This document shows, in pieces, positions 1 through 6,671 of a stretch of DNA of 64,000 nucleotides (position 1 is its first letter; each line of letters starts with the position of its first letter). The notes under the pieces are model-generated. The model was not told the origin of the DNA, made no database searches, and saw nothing but the letters and a program-made list of their open reading frames with translations. Source of the stretch: Paractinoplanes polyasparticus (GTDB lineage: Bacteria; Actinomycetota; Actinomycetes; Mycobacteriales; Micromonosporaceae); NCBI RefSeq assembly GCF_019710575.1, contig NZ_JAHWFK010000033.1, positions 62,001-126,000 on the forward strand. Reading direction: 5' to 3'. A program made the position numbers and the translations under genes.

Positions 1-1106
1 CCCTGCCCGCCACCGGCATCACCCCGGTGATCTGCGGCGACGCCCACCTGGGCAACTTCGGCTTCTACGCCTCGCCCGAGCGCGAGCTGGTGTTCGACCT
101 CAACGACTTCGACGAGGCCCACCCCGGCGCGTGGGAGTGGGACCTGCGCCGGCTCGTGGTCAGCGTGTACGTGGCCGGCCGGCAGAACGGTTTCAAGGAG
201 AGCGCCTGCGCCGACGCCGTGCAGCACTGCGTCGAGGAGTACCAGCTGCAGATCCAGCACCTGGCCGAGCAGCCGCTGCTGGCCCGCTCGTTCGCCCAGA
301 TGGACGTCGACCGGCTGCGCTCGGCAGCCTCGCGGCCCAGCTTCCGGGCCGAGATCGACCGGGCCGCCCGCCGGGCCCGCCGCCGCACCAGCGACCGGGC
401 CCTCCCCCGCTTCACCGAACGGCGCGACGGCACGGCCCGGCTGGTCGAGGAGCCGCCGCTGATCACGCGGCCCAGCGACGGGGAACGAGAGCTGCTGACC
501 GAGGCCCTCGACGGCTACCTGAACACGTTGCCGCCGCACTGGGCGCGCATCCTGGCCGGCTACCGGATCGTCGACATCGCGCACAAGGTGGTCGGCGTGG
601 GGTCGGTGGGGTTGCGGGCGTACGTGGCGCTGTGTGAGGGATCCAGCCCCTCCGACGTCGTCTTCCTGCAGCTCAAGCAGGCCCGGCGCTCGGTCGTCGC
701 GCACCATCAGCACGGCGATGCGGCCTGGCACCGCCACCAGGGCCAGCGGGTGGTGGAGTACCAGCAGGCGCTGCAGACGGTGTCGGACCCGTTGCTCGGC
801 TGGGCCACGGTCGGCGACCTGCAGTTCTACGTGCGCCAGTTCCGCGACATGAAGGGCGCGATCGTCGTCGAGGGCATCGACGCGCCGGCGCTGGGCGACT
901 ACGCGGGCATCTGCGGCTACCTGCTGGCCAAGTCGCACGCCCGCACCAGCGGCGCCTCGATGATCGCCGGTTACATCGGCAGCAGCACCAAGCTGGCCGA
1001 CGCCCTGTGCCGCTTCGCCCGCGTGTACGCCGACCAGGTCGAGAGCGACCACGCCGAACTCGCCCGGGCCGTGCGCCAGGGCGTCCTCCCCGCCGAGCGC
1101 GCCTGA
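1..1106 (+). CDS. DUF2252 family protein, 5'-truncated by the window edge
   Basis: The reading frame is open from base 3 with no credible start before the window edge, so the N-terminus is missing; a GTG at 27 is an internal valine. The visible part is about 367 residues. Its start carries CGDAHLGNFG followed by DLNDFDEA. This resembles the catalytic-loop HxDxxxxN and the metal-binding Asp of aminoglycoside-phosphotransferase/kinase-like folds and is the signature of DUF2252. The biochemical role of the family is not established, so no substrate is assigned. The stop lies 24 nt before the next gene, which runs in the same direction. Confidence 0.85.
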   Translation, partial: LPATGITPVICGDAHLGNFGFYASPERELVFDLNDFDEAHPGAWEWDLRRLVVSVYVAGRQNGFKESACADAVQHCVEEYQLQIQHLAEQPLLARSFAQMDVDRLRSAASRPSFRAEIDRAARRARRRTSDRALPRFTERRDGTARLVEEPPLITRPSDGERELLTEALDGYLNTLPPHWARILAGYRIVDIAHKVVGVGSVGLRAYVALCEGSSPSDVVFLQLKQARRSVVAHHQHGDAAWHRHQGQRVVEYQQALQTVSDPLLGWATVGDLQFYVRQFRDMKGAIVVEGIDAPALGDYAGICGYLLAKSHARTSGASMIAGYIGSSTKLADALCRFARVYADQVESDHAELARAVRQGVLPAERA

Positions 1107-1130
1107 GTCCCGGACGCGCATGATGATCAC

Positions 1131-1535
1131 ATGAGTGGTCGCGTGAATCTGGACAACCCGTCGCTGCTGGAGTTCTGGACCGAGCGGCACCTGTGCACGC
1201 TGACCACCCTGCGCGCCGACGGGTCGCCGCACGTGGTCGCCGTGGGCGCCACCCTCGACCCGGCGGCCGGGCTGGCCCGGGTGATCTCGTCGTCCACCTC
1301 GGCCCACGTGCGGCACGTCCGGGCCGGCCAGCAGCGGGTGGCGATCTGCCAGGTCGAGGGCCCGCGCTGGGCCACCGTGGAGGGTCTCGCCGTCGTCCGC
1401 GACGACCCCGGCGCGGTGGCCGAGGCCGTCGAGCGTTACGCCGCGCGCTACCGGACGCCGCGCCCCAACCCGGCACGCGTGGCCATCGAGATCACGGTCA
1501 CGAAGATCCTGGGTTCGAGCCGTTTCACAGCGTAG
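1131..1535 (+). CDS. PPOX-class (pyridoxamine 5'-phosphate oxidase-like) flavin/F420-binding protein
   Basis: A 134-residue protein of the split-barrel fold found in short actinobacterial PPOX enzymes of the Rv1155/Rv2074 type. Visible hallmarks are the N-terminal LCTLTTLRADGSPHVVAVG strand-turn-strand, the RVISSSTSAHVRHVRAG segment expected near the cofactor phosphate, and a WATVEGLAVVRDD strand. Related proteins bind F420 or FMN and reduce varied substrates. The sequence does not tell which cofactor or substrate applies here. The ATG at 1131 is the natural start, giving normal family length. It converges on a small minus-strand gene that ends 3 nt beyond its stop. Confidence 0.8.
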   Translation: MSGRVNLDNPSLLEFWTERHLCTLTTLRADGSPHVVAVGATLDPAAGLARVISSSTSAHVRHVRAGQQRVAICQVEGPRWATVEGLAVVRDDPGAVAEAVERYAARYRTPRPNPARVAIEITVTKILGSSRFTA

Positions 1536-1538
1536 CTG

Positions 1539-1733
1539 TCAGGTGGCCGGGCGGGTGCGATACGCGGGGGCGCCGCGGTCGAGGCGCGAGGCCAGACGGT
1601 GGAGCGCCGCCGCCACCAGCAGGCGGGCGCGGCCGGGCGGAACCTCGGGGATCACGGGGCTGCCCGGCAGGGCGGAGCGCATGTGGTCGGTGTTGACGGC
1701 GGTCACGAGCGGGACGTAGCCGAGTTCCAGCAT
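1539..1733 (-). CDS. Small hypothetical protein (64 aa)
   Basis: The start is set by ATG at 1733 with the purine-rich ribosome site GAAGGGAAAG about 8 nt upstream on the minus strand. The product begins MLELGYVPLVTAVNTDHM and ends in an Arg-rich tail. No signal peptide, membrane segment or domain is recognised. It is divergent from the CGNR regulator at 1831 and shares its roughly 100-bp control region, so co-regulation is possible. The frame stays open further upstream, but that extension runs into the regulator and is not favoured. A chance ORF cannot be excluded. Confidence 0.5.
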   Translation of the reverse strand: MLELGYVPLVTAVNTDHMRSALPGSPVIPEVPPGRARLLVAAALHRLASRLDRGAPAYRTRPAT

Positions 1734-1763
1734 CGGAGATCTTTCCCTTCGCGTGATGCGGGC

Positions 1764-1769
1764 TAAACT
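1764..1769 (+). promoter_or_regulatory. Candidate -10 box (TAAACT) for the CGNR regulator gene
   Basis: TAAACT fits the TANNNT consensus and would start transcription near 1776, leaving a leader of about 55 nt before ATG 1831. The inverted repeat at 1772-1812 would then lie over the transcription start, where a repressor could act. No convincing -35 box is seen. Confidence 0.35.
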
Positions 1770-1771
1770 GC

Positions 1772-1812
1772 TTTGACTAGAAGCATAGGTAACCCGCCTG
1801 ATGCGAGTCAAA
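1772..1812. promoter_or_regulatory. Inverted repeat TTTGACT...AGTCAAA, candidate operator
   Basis: Perfect 7-bp half-sites lie at 1772-1778 and 1806-1812. The similarity continues inward as AGAAGCAT on the left against ATGCG on the right. A second, direct copy of the right half (TGATGCGGGCTAAAC at 1754-1768, against TGATGCGAGTCAAAC at 1799-1813, 12 of 15 identical) lies 45 bp upstream. The position between divergent genes suggests autoregulation by the adjacent CGNR protein. Confidence 0.45.
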
Positions 1813-1830
1813 CACTTTTTGGTGGAATCA

Positions 1831-2427
1831 ATGCACGCGTTCGAGTCCCTGGATGTCTTCGGCGGCGCCGCCAGCCTCGACTTCGCCAACACGGTCGACG
1901 GCCGGGGCACCGAACAGCCGGTGGACTACCTGCCGACCTACGCCGAACTGGCTGCCTGGTCGGCGTACATCGGGCTGATCGACACCGCGGACGCCGAACG
2001 GCTGGACCGGCACGACGCGCCGGCGACGCTACGCACCGCGCTGAGCCTGCGCGAAGCGGTCTTCCAGGTGTTCCGCGCCATCGGCCAGGGCCGGCCGGCG
2101 CCCGACGCCGCGCTCGACGAGGTGCGGCAGCGCTACGCCGAGTCGACGGCGGCGGCCCGTCTCGCCCCCGACGGCGCCGGCGCGTTCACCTGGCAGTTCG
2201 AGGGCGACGACCCGGACCGCGCCTGGTGGCCGATCGCCGTCGACGCCGTGCGCCTGCTCACCGGCGGGCCGCTCGACCGGATCAAGGTGTGCGCGGCCGA
2301 AGCCGGCTGCGTCGGGCTGTTCCTCGACACCAGCAAGAACCGGAGCCGCCGGTGGTGCACGATGGACGGCTGCGGCGTCGAGGCAAAGGTGAAACGCCAG
2401 GCCACCCGGCGCCGGGGCGGGCGCTAG
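1831..2427 (+). CDS. CGNR zinc-finger (ABATE-type) transcriptional regulator
   Basis: A 198-residue protein with the stress-induced ABATE architecture. An alpha-helical N-terminal domain contains GGAASLDFANTVDGRG and a LREAVFQVFRAI helix. The C-terminal zinc knuckle of the CGNR type contains C-x5-C, LFLDTSKNRSRRWC and xxxCG. The terminal tetrad is CGVE instead of CGNR, but the four Cys ligands are present. ATG 1831, with GGTGGA just upstream, is preferred over the in-frame ATG 1801 because the candidate operator half-site would lie inside the longer ORF. Such proteins are DNA-binding regulators, often beside transporters or oxidoreductases. The target here is unknown. Its stop overlaps the stop of the convergent mannosyltransferase gene. 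Confidence 0.85.
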   Translation: MHAFESLDVFGGAASLDFANTVDGRGTEQPVDYLPTYAELAAWSAYIGLIDTADAERLDRHDAPATLRTALSLREAVFQVFRAIGQGRPAPDAALDEVRQRYAESTAAARLAPDGAGAFTWQFEGDDPDRAWWPIAVDAVRLLTGGPLDRIKVCAAEAGCVGLFLDTSKNRSRRWCTMDGCGVEAKVKRQATRRRGGR

Positions 2428-3953
2428 ATCCAGCGGCTGCCCAGCCACATGCGGGCGCTCCAATCCTCGTACGGGATGGAAAGGCCCACGAAGATCGGGA
2501 AGAAATACGCGAAACAGAGAGCCACCACGGCGACGTACATGCCGACGGCGACTGTGCCTATGAGCTGGCGATCCGATCGGGCCTTGCCCTGGGTTATGCC
2601 GTCGGGCGGGGTCATGATCGCGCCCAGGACGTACACGACGGCGAGGATCAGGAACGGCAGCGCCGGCAGGACGTAGAACGAGAACATCGTCCGGCCGTCC
2701 TTGATCGCGTAGTAGAACCACGGGAGCAGGCCGGCCGCCACCGGGACGAGGATGGCCCAGGCCCGCCAGTCGCGCCGGGCCAGGCCGAACCAGATCAGCG
2801 CGGCCAGGGCGGGCAGGAAGGACCACCACAGGATCGGCGTGCCGAGCAGGATGATCTGGCGCGCGCAGCTGGGAGCGCCGCAGTCGGTCGCGCCGGGCCA
2901 GTAGAAGTTGACCGGGCGGCCGATCAACAGCCACTGCCAGGGCCAGGACTGGTACGGATGCTTCGAGGTCAGTCCGCTGTGGAACGAGTACGCCTCCTGG
3001 TGATAGTGCAGGAGGTTGAGCAGGGCGCCCAGCACCGGCGGCTCGCTCAGGCCGTTCGCCTCACGGAAGTGCCGGAAATAGCCGGTGTTGGTGACGAACC
3101 AGCCCGTCCAGGTGGCCAGGTAGAAGATGAAGGTCAGCACGACGCTGAGCGCGCCCCAGCCCAGGTCGGCCAGGATCGGGCCGCGCAGACCCGCCGACTG
3201 CCGCGCCCGCACCCGCCAGACGAGCACCAGCGCGCCGAAGAACGGCAGGAAGAACAGTGCGCTCCACTTCACGCCGCAGGCCAGCCCGAACAGCGCGCCC
3301 GCGGTCAGCAGCCACCACGGGACGATCCACCGCTTCCGGCCGGACTCGATCCGGCGCAGCAGGTTGCGCCGGTAGTGGTCGCGGTCGAGCAGGACCGCGG
3401 CGAACGCGGCCAGGACGAACAGGCCGAGGAAGATGTCGAGCAGCGACACCCGCGAGAGCACCAGCTGGAAGCCGTCCAGCGTCAGCAGCAGCCCGGCCGT
3501 GCCGGCCAGCACGATCGAATGGAACAGCCGGTACGCGACCCGGATCAGGATCATCACCATCAGCGTGCCGGCGATCGCCGTCGGGACGCGCCAGCCCCAC
3601 TCGTTGTTCCCGAAGACCATCTCGCCCAGCGCGATCAGCCACTTGCCCAGCGGAGGATGCACCACGTACGCCGGGCCGTTGGTCTTCTCGGCGTCCCACT
3701 CGACACCGTGCGTGAGCATGTCCCACGCGTCGGTCGGGTAGTACACCTCGTCGAAGATGTAGCCCTTGGCGTCGCCCAGCCCGTTCAGCCGCAGGACGGC
3801 CGCGATGGCCGTGATGATCGCGGTGACCAGCCACGAGTACGGGTTGAGCCAGTTCTCGAGCGTCGCCAGCCGCCGCCGGACGACGTCCGGCACGCCCGGC
3901 TCCGCCGGCGGTTCAGAATTCAGCTCGGTCTCTGCCGTCGCCGCTGTAGTCAC
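2424..3953 (-). CDS. pmt: Polyprenol-phosphate-mannose--protein mannosyltransferase (PMT family)
   Basis: A 509-residue polytopic membrane protein of glycosyltransferase family 39. Actinobacterial PMTs transfer mannose from polyprenyl-phosphate-mannose to Ser/Thr of secreted proteins during Sec export. Evidence is a cytosolic N-terminal tail, TM1 at about 40-56, and the conserved FDEVYYPTDAW loop with the catalytic-type Asp68-Glu69 pair. It continues with HPPLGKWLIALGE, about ten further hydrophobic segments and the usual C-terminal end EDWSARMWLGSRW. Length is typical. The GTG start has no Shine-Dalgarno but a -10-like TACGAT 6 nt upstream. Its stop codon interlocks with that of the convergent CGNR gene. 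The Thr/Pro-rich secreted proteins elsewhere in the window would be plausible substrates, which is inference. Confidence 0.95.
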   Translation of the reverse strand: MTTAATAETELNSEPPAEPGVPDVVRRRLATLENWLNPYSWLVTAIITAIAAVLRLNGLGDAKGYIFDEVYYPTDAWDMLTHGVEWDAEKTNGPAYVVHPPLGKWLIALGEMVFGNNEWGWRVPTAIAGTLMVMILIRVAYRLFHSIVLAGTAGLLLTLDGFQLVLSRVSLLDIFLGLFVLAAFAAVLLDRDHYRRNLLRRIESGRKRWIVPWWLLTAGALFGLACGVKWSALFFLPFFGALVLVWRVRARQSAGLRGPILADLGWGALSVVLTFIFYLATWTGWFVTNTGYFRHFREANGLSEPPVLGALLNLLHYHQEAYSFHSGLTSKHPYQSWPWQWLLIGRPVNFYWPGATDCGAPSCARQIILLGTPILWWSFLPALAALIWFGLARRDWRAWAILVPVAAGLLPWFYYAIKDGRTMFSFYVLPALPFLILAVVYVLGAIMTPPDGITQGKARSDRQLIGTVAVGMYVAVVALCFAYFFPIFVGLSIPYEDWSARMWLGSRWI

Positions 3954-3959
3954 CCCGGG

Positions 3960-3965
3960 ATCGTA
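3960..3965 (-). promoter_or_regulatory. Leaderless-type -10 box (TACGAT) for pmt
   Basis: On the minus strand TACGAT ends 6 nt before the GTG at 3953, and no ribosome-binding sequence lies between. This is the geometry expected if transcription starts at or next to the start codon. Confidence 0.5.
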
Positions 3966-4022
3966 GGGCCTGCCGGAAAGAAGTGAAGCCTTGGCATCTT
4001 CACCGAGCCGTTCCCGTTCCCG

Positions 4023-4460
4023 TCAGATCCGGCCGTCCGAGGTGAAGGGGCCGACCCGGGCCGGAAGCACGAGCCCGGCGGCGGCCAGCCGCATCAGAAG
4101 GTCGTGGAGCTGATTGCGGGAGAGAGCCTCGTGCGGGCCCAGCTCGGGATGATCGACGCCCAGGGCCTTCGCCGCCTCGATGCCCCGGGTGCTGATCGCC
4201 GCCTCGACCGCCCACAGGCGGTGGGCGCGCATCGCGAGGTGGGCCGACGCGGTGAGCTCACTGTGCAACCGGAGCAGGCGGCGCAGGTCGGCGGCCAGCT
4301 GCTCGATCGGCGGCCCGAACGGCTGCGGCGGCTGGGGCCGGGCCGCCTCCCACCGATCGGCGATGGCGCCGCACCACTTCGGCGCGAAGACCACGACCGC
4401 GCCGAGCAGTGTCGGCGTAGCCACGATCAGGGCGAGCTTTCCCACGTCCCAGACGTCCAC
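4023..4460 (-). CDS. Conserved hypothetical membrane-anchored protein (145 aa)
   Basis: GTG at 4460 is chosen because AGGGAG sits 6 nt upstream; in-frame upstream starts at 4490 and 4526 lack such a site. The product begins VDVWDVGKLALIVATPTLLG, a single N-terminal membrane helix (about residues 8-24). A cytosolic-looking helical region follows, with a Pro-rich stretch RPQPPQPFGPP and LRRLLRLHSELTASAHLAMRAHRLWAVEAAI. No catalytic motif is seen and no function is assigned. It runs in the same direction as pmt, about 70 nt upstream, but pmt has its own promoter-like sequence. Confidence 0.7.
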   Translation of the reverse strand: MDVWDVGKLALIVATPTLLGAVVVFAPKWCGAIADRWEAARPQPPQPFGPPIEQLAADLRRLLRLHSELTASAHLAMRAHRLWAVEAAISTRGIEAAKALGVDHPELGPHEALSRNQLHDLLMRLAAAGLVLPARVGPFTSDGRI

Positions 4461-4794
4461 TGATGCTCCCTGCCAACGGCGTCCACTCATGCTTTGCGCG
4501 ACGGCCTCTCGTGCGGCGGCGGACACGGCCGCAGGTCCGCCTTCGCATCGGCGTGCGTCGGCGTTCGGTTCTCGGCGCGTCCGGCCGTACCTCGACCATC
4601 CGTCGCACCGGCACCACCGTCAACCCGATTGCCCCGCACAACGCACCCGTGGTGCGTCACGTGCGAAAACACGACACCGTAGGCGCGGTCAGCGAACGCG
4701 GCCGGATGCTCCGCAACGCTCCGCGGGCCGTGGCCGGCCGCTCCGCCGGGCGCGGCCGGCCGCTCCGCCGGGCGCGGCAGGGCGGGCGTGGGGG
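4461..4794. other. Intergenic region of about 330 bp without a supported gene
   Basis: No frame here has a convincing start with sensible protein. It holds a perfect 7-bp hairpin (ACGCACC-cgt-GGTGCGT, 4641-4657) and a tandem repeat listed separately. The hairpin could end a transcript, but neither neighbouring gene stops nearby on the plus strand. Confidence 0.5.
4732..4775. repeat. Two perfect tandem copies of a 22-bp GC-rich unit
   Basis: The unit GGCCGGCCGCTCCGCCGGGC plus GC occurs at 4732-4753 and again, identical, at 4754-4775, just beyond the 3' end of the pirin gene. Probably a replication-slippage product; no function is inferred. Confidence 0.85.
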
Positions 4795-5841
4795 TCAGCG
4801 GACGCGGCTGCGGGGCACCAGGCGGGAGATGGGCATGGGCGGCGCCGGCAGGGGTGGGCCGTCGTAGCCGCGCACCTCACCGAAGCGGGGCGTGTGGTCG
4901 GCCCAGTCGGCCCGCATCTGGACGATCTCGTCGTGGTCGCGGGCGACGAAGTTCCACCACATGACCAGTCGTTCCTCGAACGGCTGGCCGCCCAGCAGGA
5001 GCAGCCGGGACGACGACTCGGTGGCGACCGTGACGGAAGTGCGGCCGGCGCCCAGGTAGAGGAGCGGCCCCGGCTTCAATGTGGCGTCGTCGACACTGGG
5101 GGCGCCGTCGAGCGCAAGCAGTGCGTACTCGAAATCGGGTCTCAAGGGCAGCTCGACCTGGGCCGACGGGGCCAGGGCGAGCTCTGCGCCGACCAGCGGG
5201 GTGTAGCAGCGCGCAGGCGAGGTGGCGCCGGCGAACGTGCCCATCAGGACCGTAGCGGTGACGCCGCTCCGGCTCTCACCGACCCCGCCGCCGAATGCCG
5301 CCCCGCTCCCGCCGGCCCCGCCGACTTCTGCGGCCTCAACCCCTTTCGCGCCGGCGCCGCCGATGTGGACCACGGGGAGATCGGCGTGGTGGGCGAAGGA
5401 CGGCGGCTGGTCGCGTGCGGCGTGGGGCAGGGCGACCCAGAGCTGGACGCCGTGCAGCACCGGAGAGTGCTCGCGCGGCGTCTCCTCCGAGTGGGAGATG
5501 CCGCGGCCGGCGGTCATCAGGTTGAGCCGGCCCGGGCGGATCTCTTGAAGATTGCCCAGGCTGTCGCGGTGCAGCACCTCGCCGGCGAGCAGCCAGGTGA
5601 CCGTCTGCAGGCCGGTGTGGGGATGCGGGCCGACGCGCATGCCCTCGGAGTCGCCGAGATCGTGCGGGCCGTAAGCGTCGAGGAAGCACCACGCGCCGAC
5701 CATGCGGCGCCGTCGGTTGGGCAGCGTGCGGGTGACGGCGAAGCCGCGCGGGCCGCCGAGTGCCACGGGAGCGCCCTCGAGCAGTTCCATGGCGGCCGGC
5801 GCGGTGAGGCCGACCTCGGGATCTGCTTCGAAGCTACTCAT
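4795..5841 (-). CDS. Pirin family protein
   Basis: A 348-residue bicupin of the pirin family. The N-terminal cupin carries the iron-ligand motif GPHPHTGLQTVTWLL and later GRGISHSEE, which supply the expected His/His/His/Glu set. WVALPH and a C-terminal domain with LLLLGGQPFEERLVMWWNFV follow. Some pirins have quercetinase activity and others act as regulatory partners; the substrate is unknown. It is longer than most pirins because of a Gly/Ala-rich insert (about residues 175-205) between the cupins. ATG 5841 is preferred over upstream in-frame starts, since TAGCGT lies 8 nt before it and no ribosome site is seen. Confidence 0.92.
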   Translation of the reverse strand: MSSFEADPEVGLTAPAAMELLEGAPVALGGPRGFAVTRTLPNRRRRMVGAWCFLDAYGPHDLGDSEGMRVGPHPHTGLQTVTWLLAGEVLHRDSLGNLQEIRPGRLNLMTAGRGISHSEETPREHSPVLHGVQLWVALPHAARDQPPSFAHHADLPVVHIGGAGAKGVEAAEVGGAGGSGAAFGGGVGESRSGVTATVLMGTFAGATSPARCYTPLVGAELALAPSAQVELPLRPDFEYALLALDGAPSVDDATLKPGPLLYLGAGRTSVTVATESSSRLLLLGGQPFEERLVMWWNFVARDHDEIVQMRADWADHTPRFGEVRGYDGPPLPAPPMPISRLVPRSRVR

Positions 5842-5849
5842 ACCGCGGG

Positions 5850-5855
5850 ACGCTA
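5850..5855 (-). promoter_or_regulatory. Leaderless-type -10 box (TAGCGT) for the pirin gene
   Basis: TAGCGT on the minus strand ends 8 nt before ATG 5841, with no Shine-Dalgarno sequence between. Confidence 0.45.
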
Positions 5856-5887
5856 CCCGCCGGGTGTGACAAAACAATGGGGGTGGC

Positions 5888-5922
5888 GAAACGGCGGCGG
5901 GGAGCTACCCCGCCGCCGTTTC
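5888..5922 (-). terminator. Strong hairpin, 15-bp perfect stem with 5-nt loop
   Basis: GAAACGGCGGCGGGG (5888-5902) pairs perfectly with CCCCGCCGCCGTTTC (5908-5922) around the loop AGCTA. On the minus strand it is followed by a stretch ending TTGTTTTG. It lies downstream of the 39-aa gene ending at 6018 and upstream of pirin, so it most likely ends the small gene's transcript and insulates pirin. Confidence 0.7.
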
Positions 5923-5951
5923 TGGTCCCGGCACTACCGCGCAGGCACGAC

Positions 5952-5986
5952 CTCACACCGGCATGGGGGGGGCAGGACGGTGTGAG
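5952..5986. other. Second inverted repeat downstream of the 39-aa gene
   Basis: CTCACACCG (5952-5960) and CGGTGTGAG (5978-5986) are perfect complements around a 17-nt G-rich loop. It lies between the small gene's stop and the strong hairpin at 5888, so it may be part of the same 3' untranslated region. Confidence 0.45.
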
Positions 5987-6017
5987 CGTTCGCGTAGCTG
6001 ATGCGCGGCGGCGGCCT

Positions 6018-6137
6018 TCAGAGACGGGGGCGACGGCCGCCGGCCGGGGAGTTGAGGGTCTCGAGCGTCCAGGCGTCGAGGCGGCGCAGAGCCACCCGCC
6101 AGGTGGCGCGAACGGCGCCGAGGTCCAGGCGCGGCAT
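6018..6137 (-). CDS. Small protein of 39 aa with ideal ribosome-binding site
   Basis: On the minus strand ATG 6137 is preceded by AAAGGAG with a spacing of 6 nt, the closest match to a consensus Shine-Dalgarno in this window. The predicted peptide starts MPRLDLGAVRATWRVALRRL and continues as an amphipathic basic helix with DAWTLETLN, ending in GRRPRL. No signal peptide or known family is recognised. A 9-bp hairpin (6172-6193) lies in the presumed leader and a strong terminator follows, so it looks like a self-contained transcription unit. It could be a regulatory or membrane-associated small protein. A longer form starting at 6200 is possible but lacks a ribosome site. Confidence 0.55.
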   Translation of the reverse strand: MPRLDLGAVRATWRVALRRLDAWTLETLNSPAGGRRPRL

Positions 6138-6671
6138 GATCCGCTCCTTTCGGTCGGTGTCGTGTGCTCCACCCGGGACGTCGTCGTCCCGGGCGCTCAT
6201 CCACCGTGACACTCCCTAGCACCTTGATCCGTTTCTGGGGAGCGTGTGTTGCGCCACTGATGGGTCGCGAGGTTACTCGTCCGTATCGCCGGAACGGGTT
6301 TAAGTGTTGCTTAAGTTCCGGGCGCGACGGTTCGTGACAGCACGGTCGCTCCGCCTGCTGATCTGTCGGCCGGCTGACAGCATTTGAACTGTTCGCCGCT
6401 GGTCCGCGTACTCTCCGCCGACGAAGAGACACGGCTCAGCCACGAGCCGGGGCCCCGGTGGGCTCCCGGCCCCGGGGCGACGCCGCGGGAAGTGCTCGGC
6501 CGGGTGCTGGCGCGGCCCGCAAATCCGTGGTTAACCTTCCACATCCACCGCGTGGGAGGGGATGATCCGGGCACGCGTGACGAACGGGGGGCGAGGCATG
6601 CGGCGATGGGGTGGGGGGCACTCCCGCTGGCGTCGTTCGCACGTTCGTCGGCACCGCCCGGGGGCAGCGGC
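6138..6671. other. Intergenic region (534 bp) before the giant repeat gene
   Basis: No gene is supported. It contains the leader hairpin of the 39-aa gene (6172-6193) and a short inverted repeat TTAAG-tgttg-CTTAA near 6300-6314. The frame of the giant protein is open back to 6384, but this part lacks its composition and a good start. Control sequences for both divergent genes must lie here; no clear -10/-35 pair was found for the plus strand. Confidence 0.4.
6172..6193 (-). promoter_or_regulatory. Leader hairpin upstream of the 39-aa gene
   Basis: CCCGGGACG-tcgt-CGTCCCGGG is a perfect 9-bp stem with a tetraloop, ending 34 nt before the small gene's start codon. It may be a 5'-UTR stability or attenuation element, or a palindromic protein-binding site. 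Confidence 0.4.

Noticed and set aside
1498-1530. GGTTCGAGCC resembling a tRNA T-loop
   Set aside because: It lies in the coding end of the PPOX gene (ILGSSRF), and no acceptor, D or anticodon stem can be folded around it.
4463-4867. Plus-strand ORF of 134 codons between the membrane protein and pirin genes
   Set aside because: Arg-rich, spans the 22-bp tandem repeat, overlaps the pirin 3' end, and has no ribosome site or recognisable fold.
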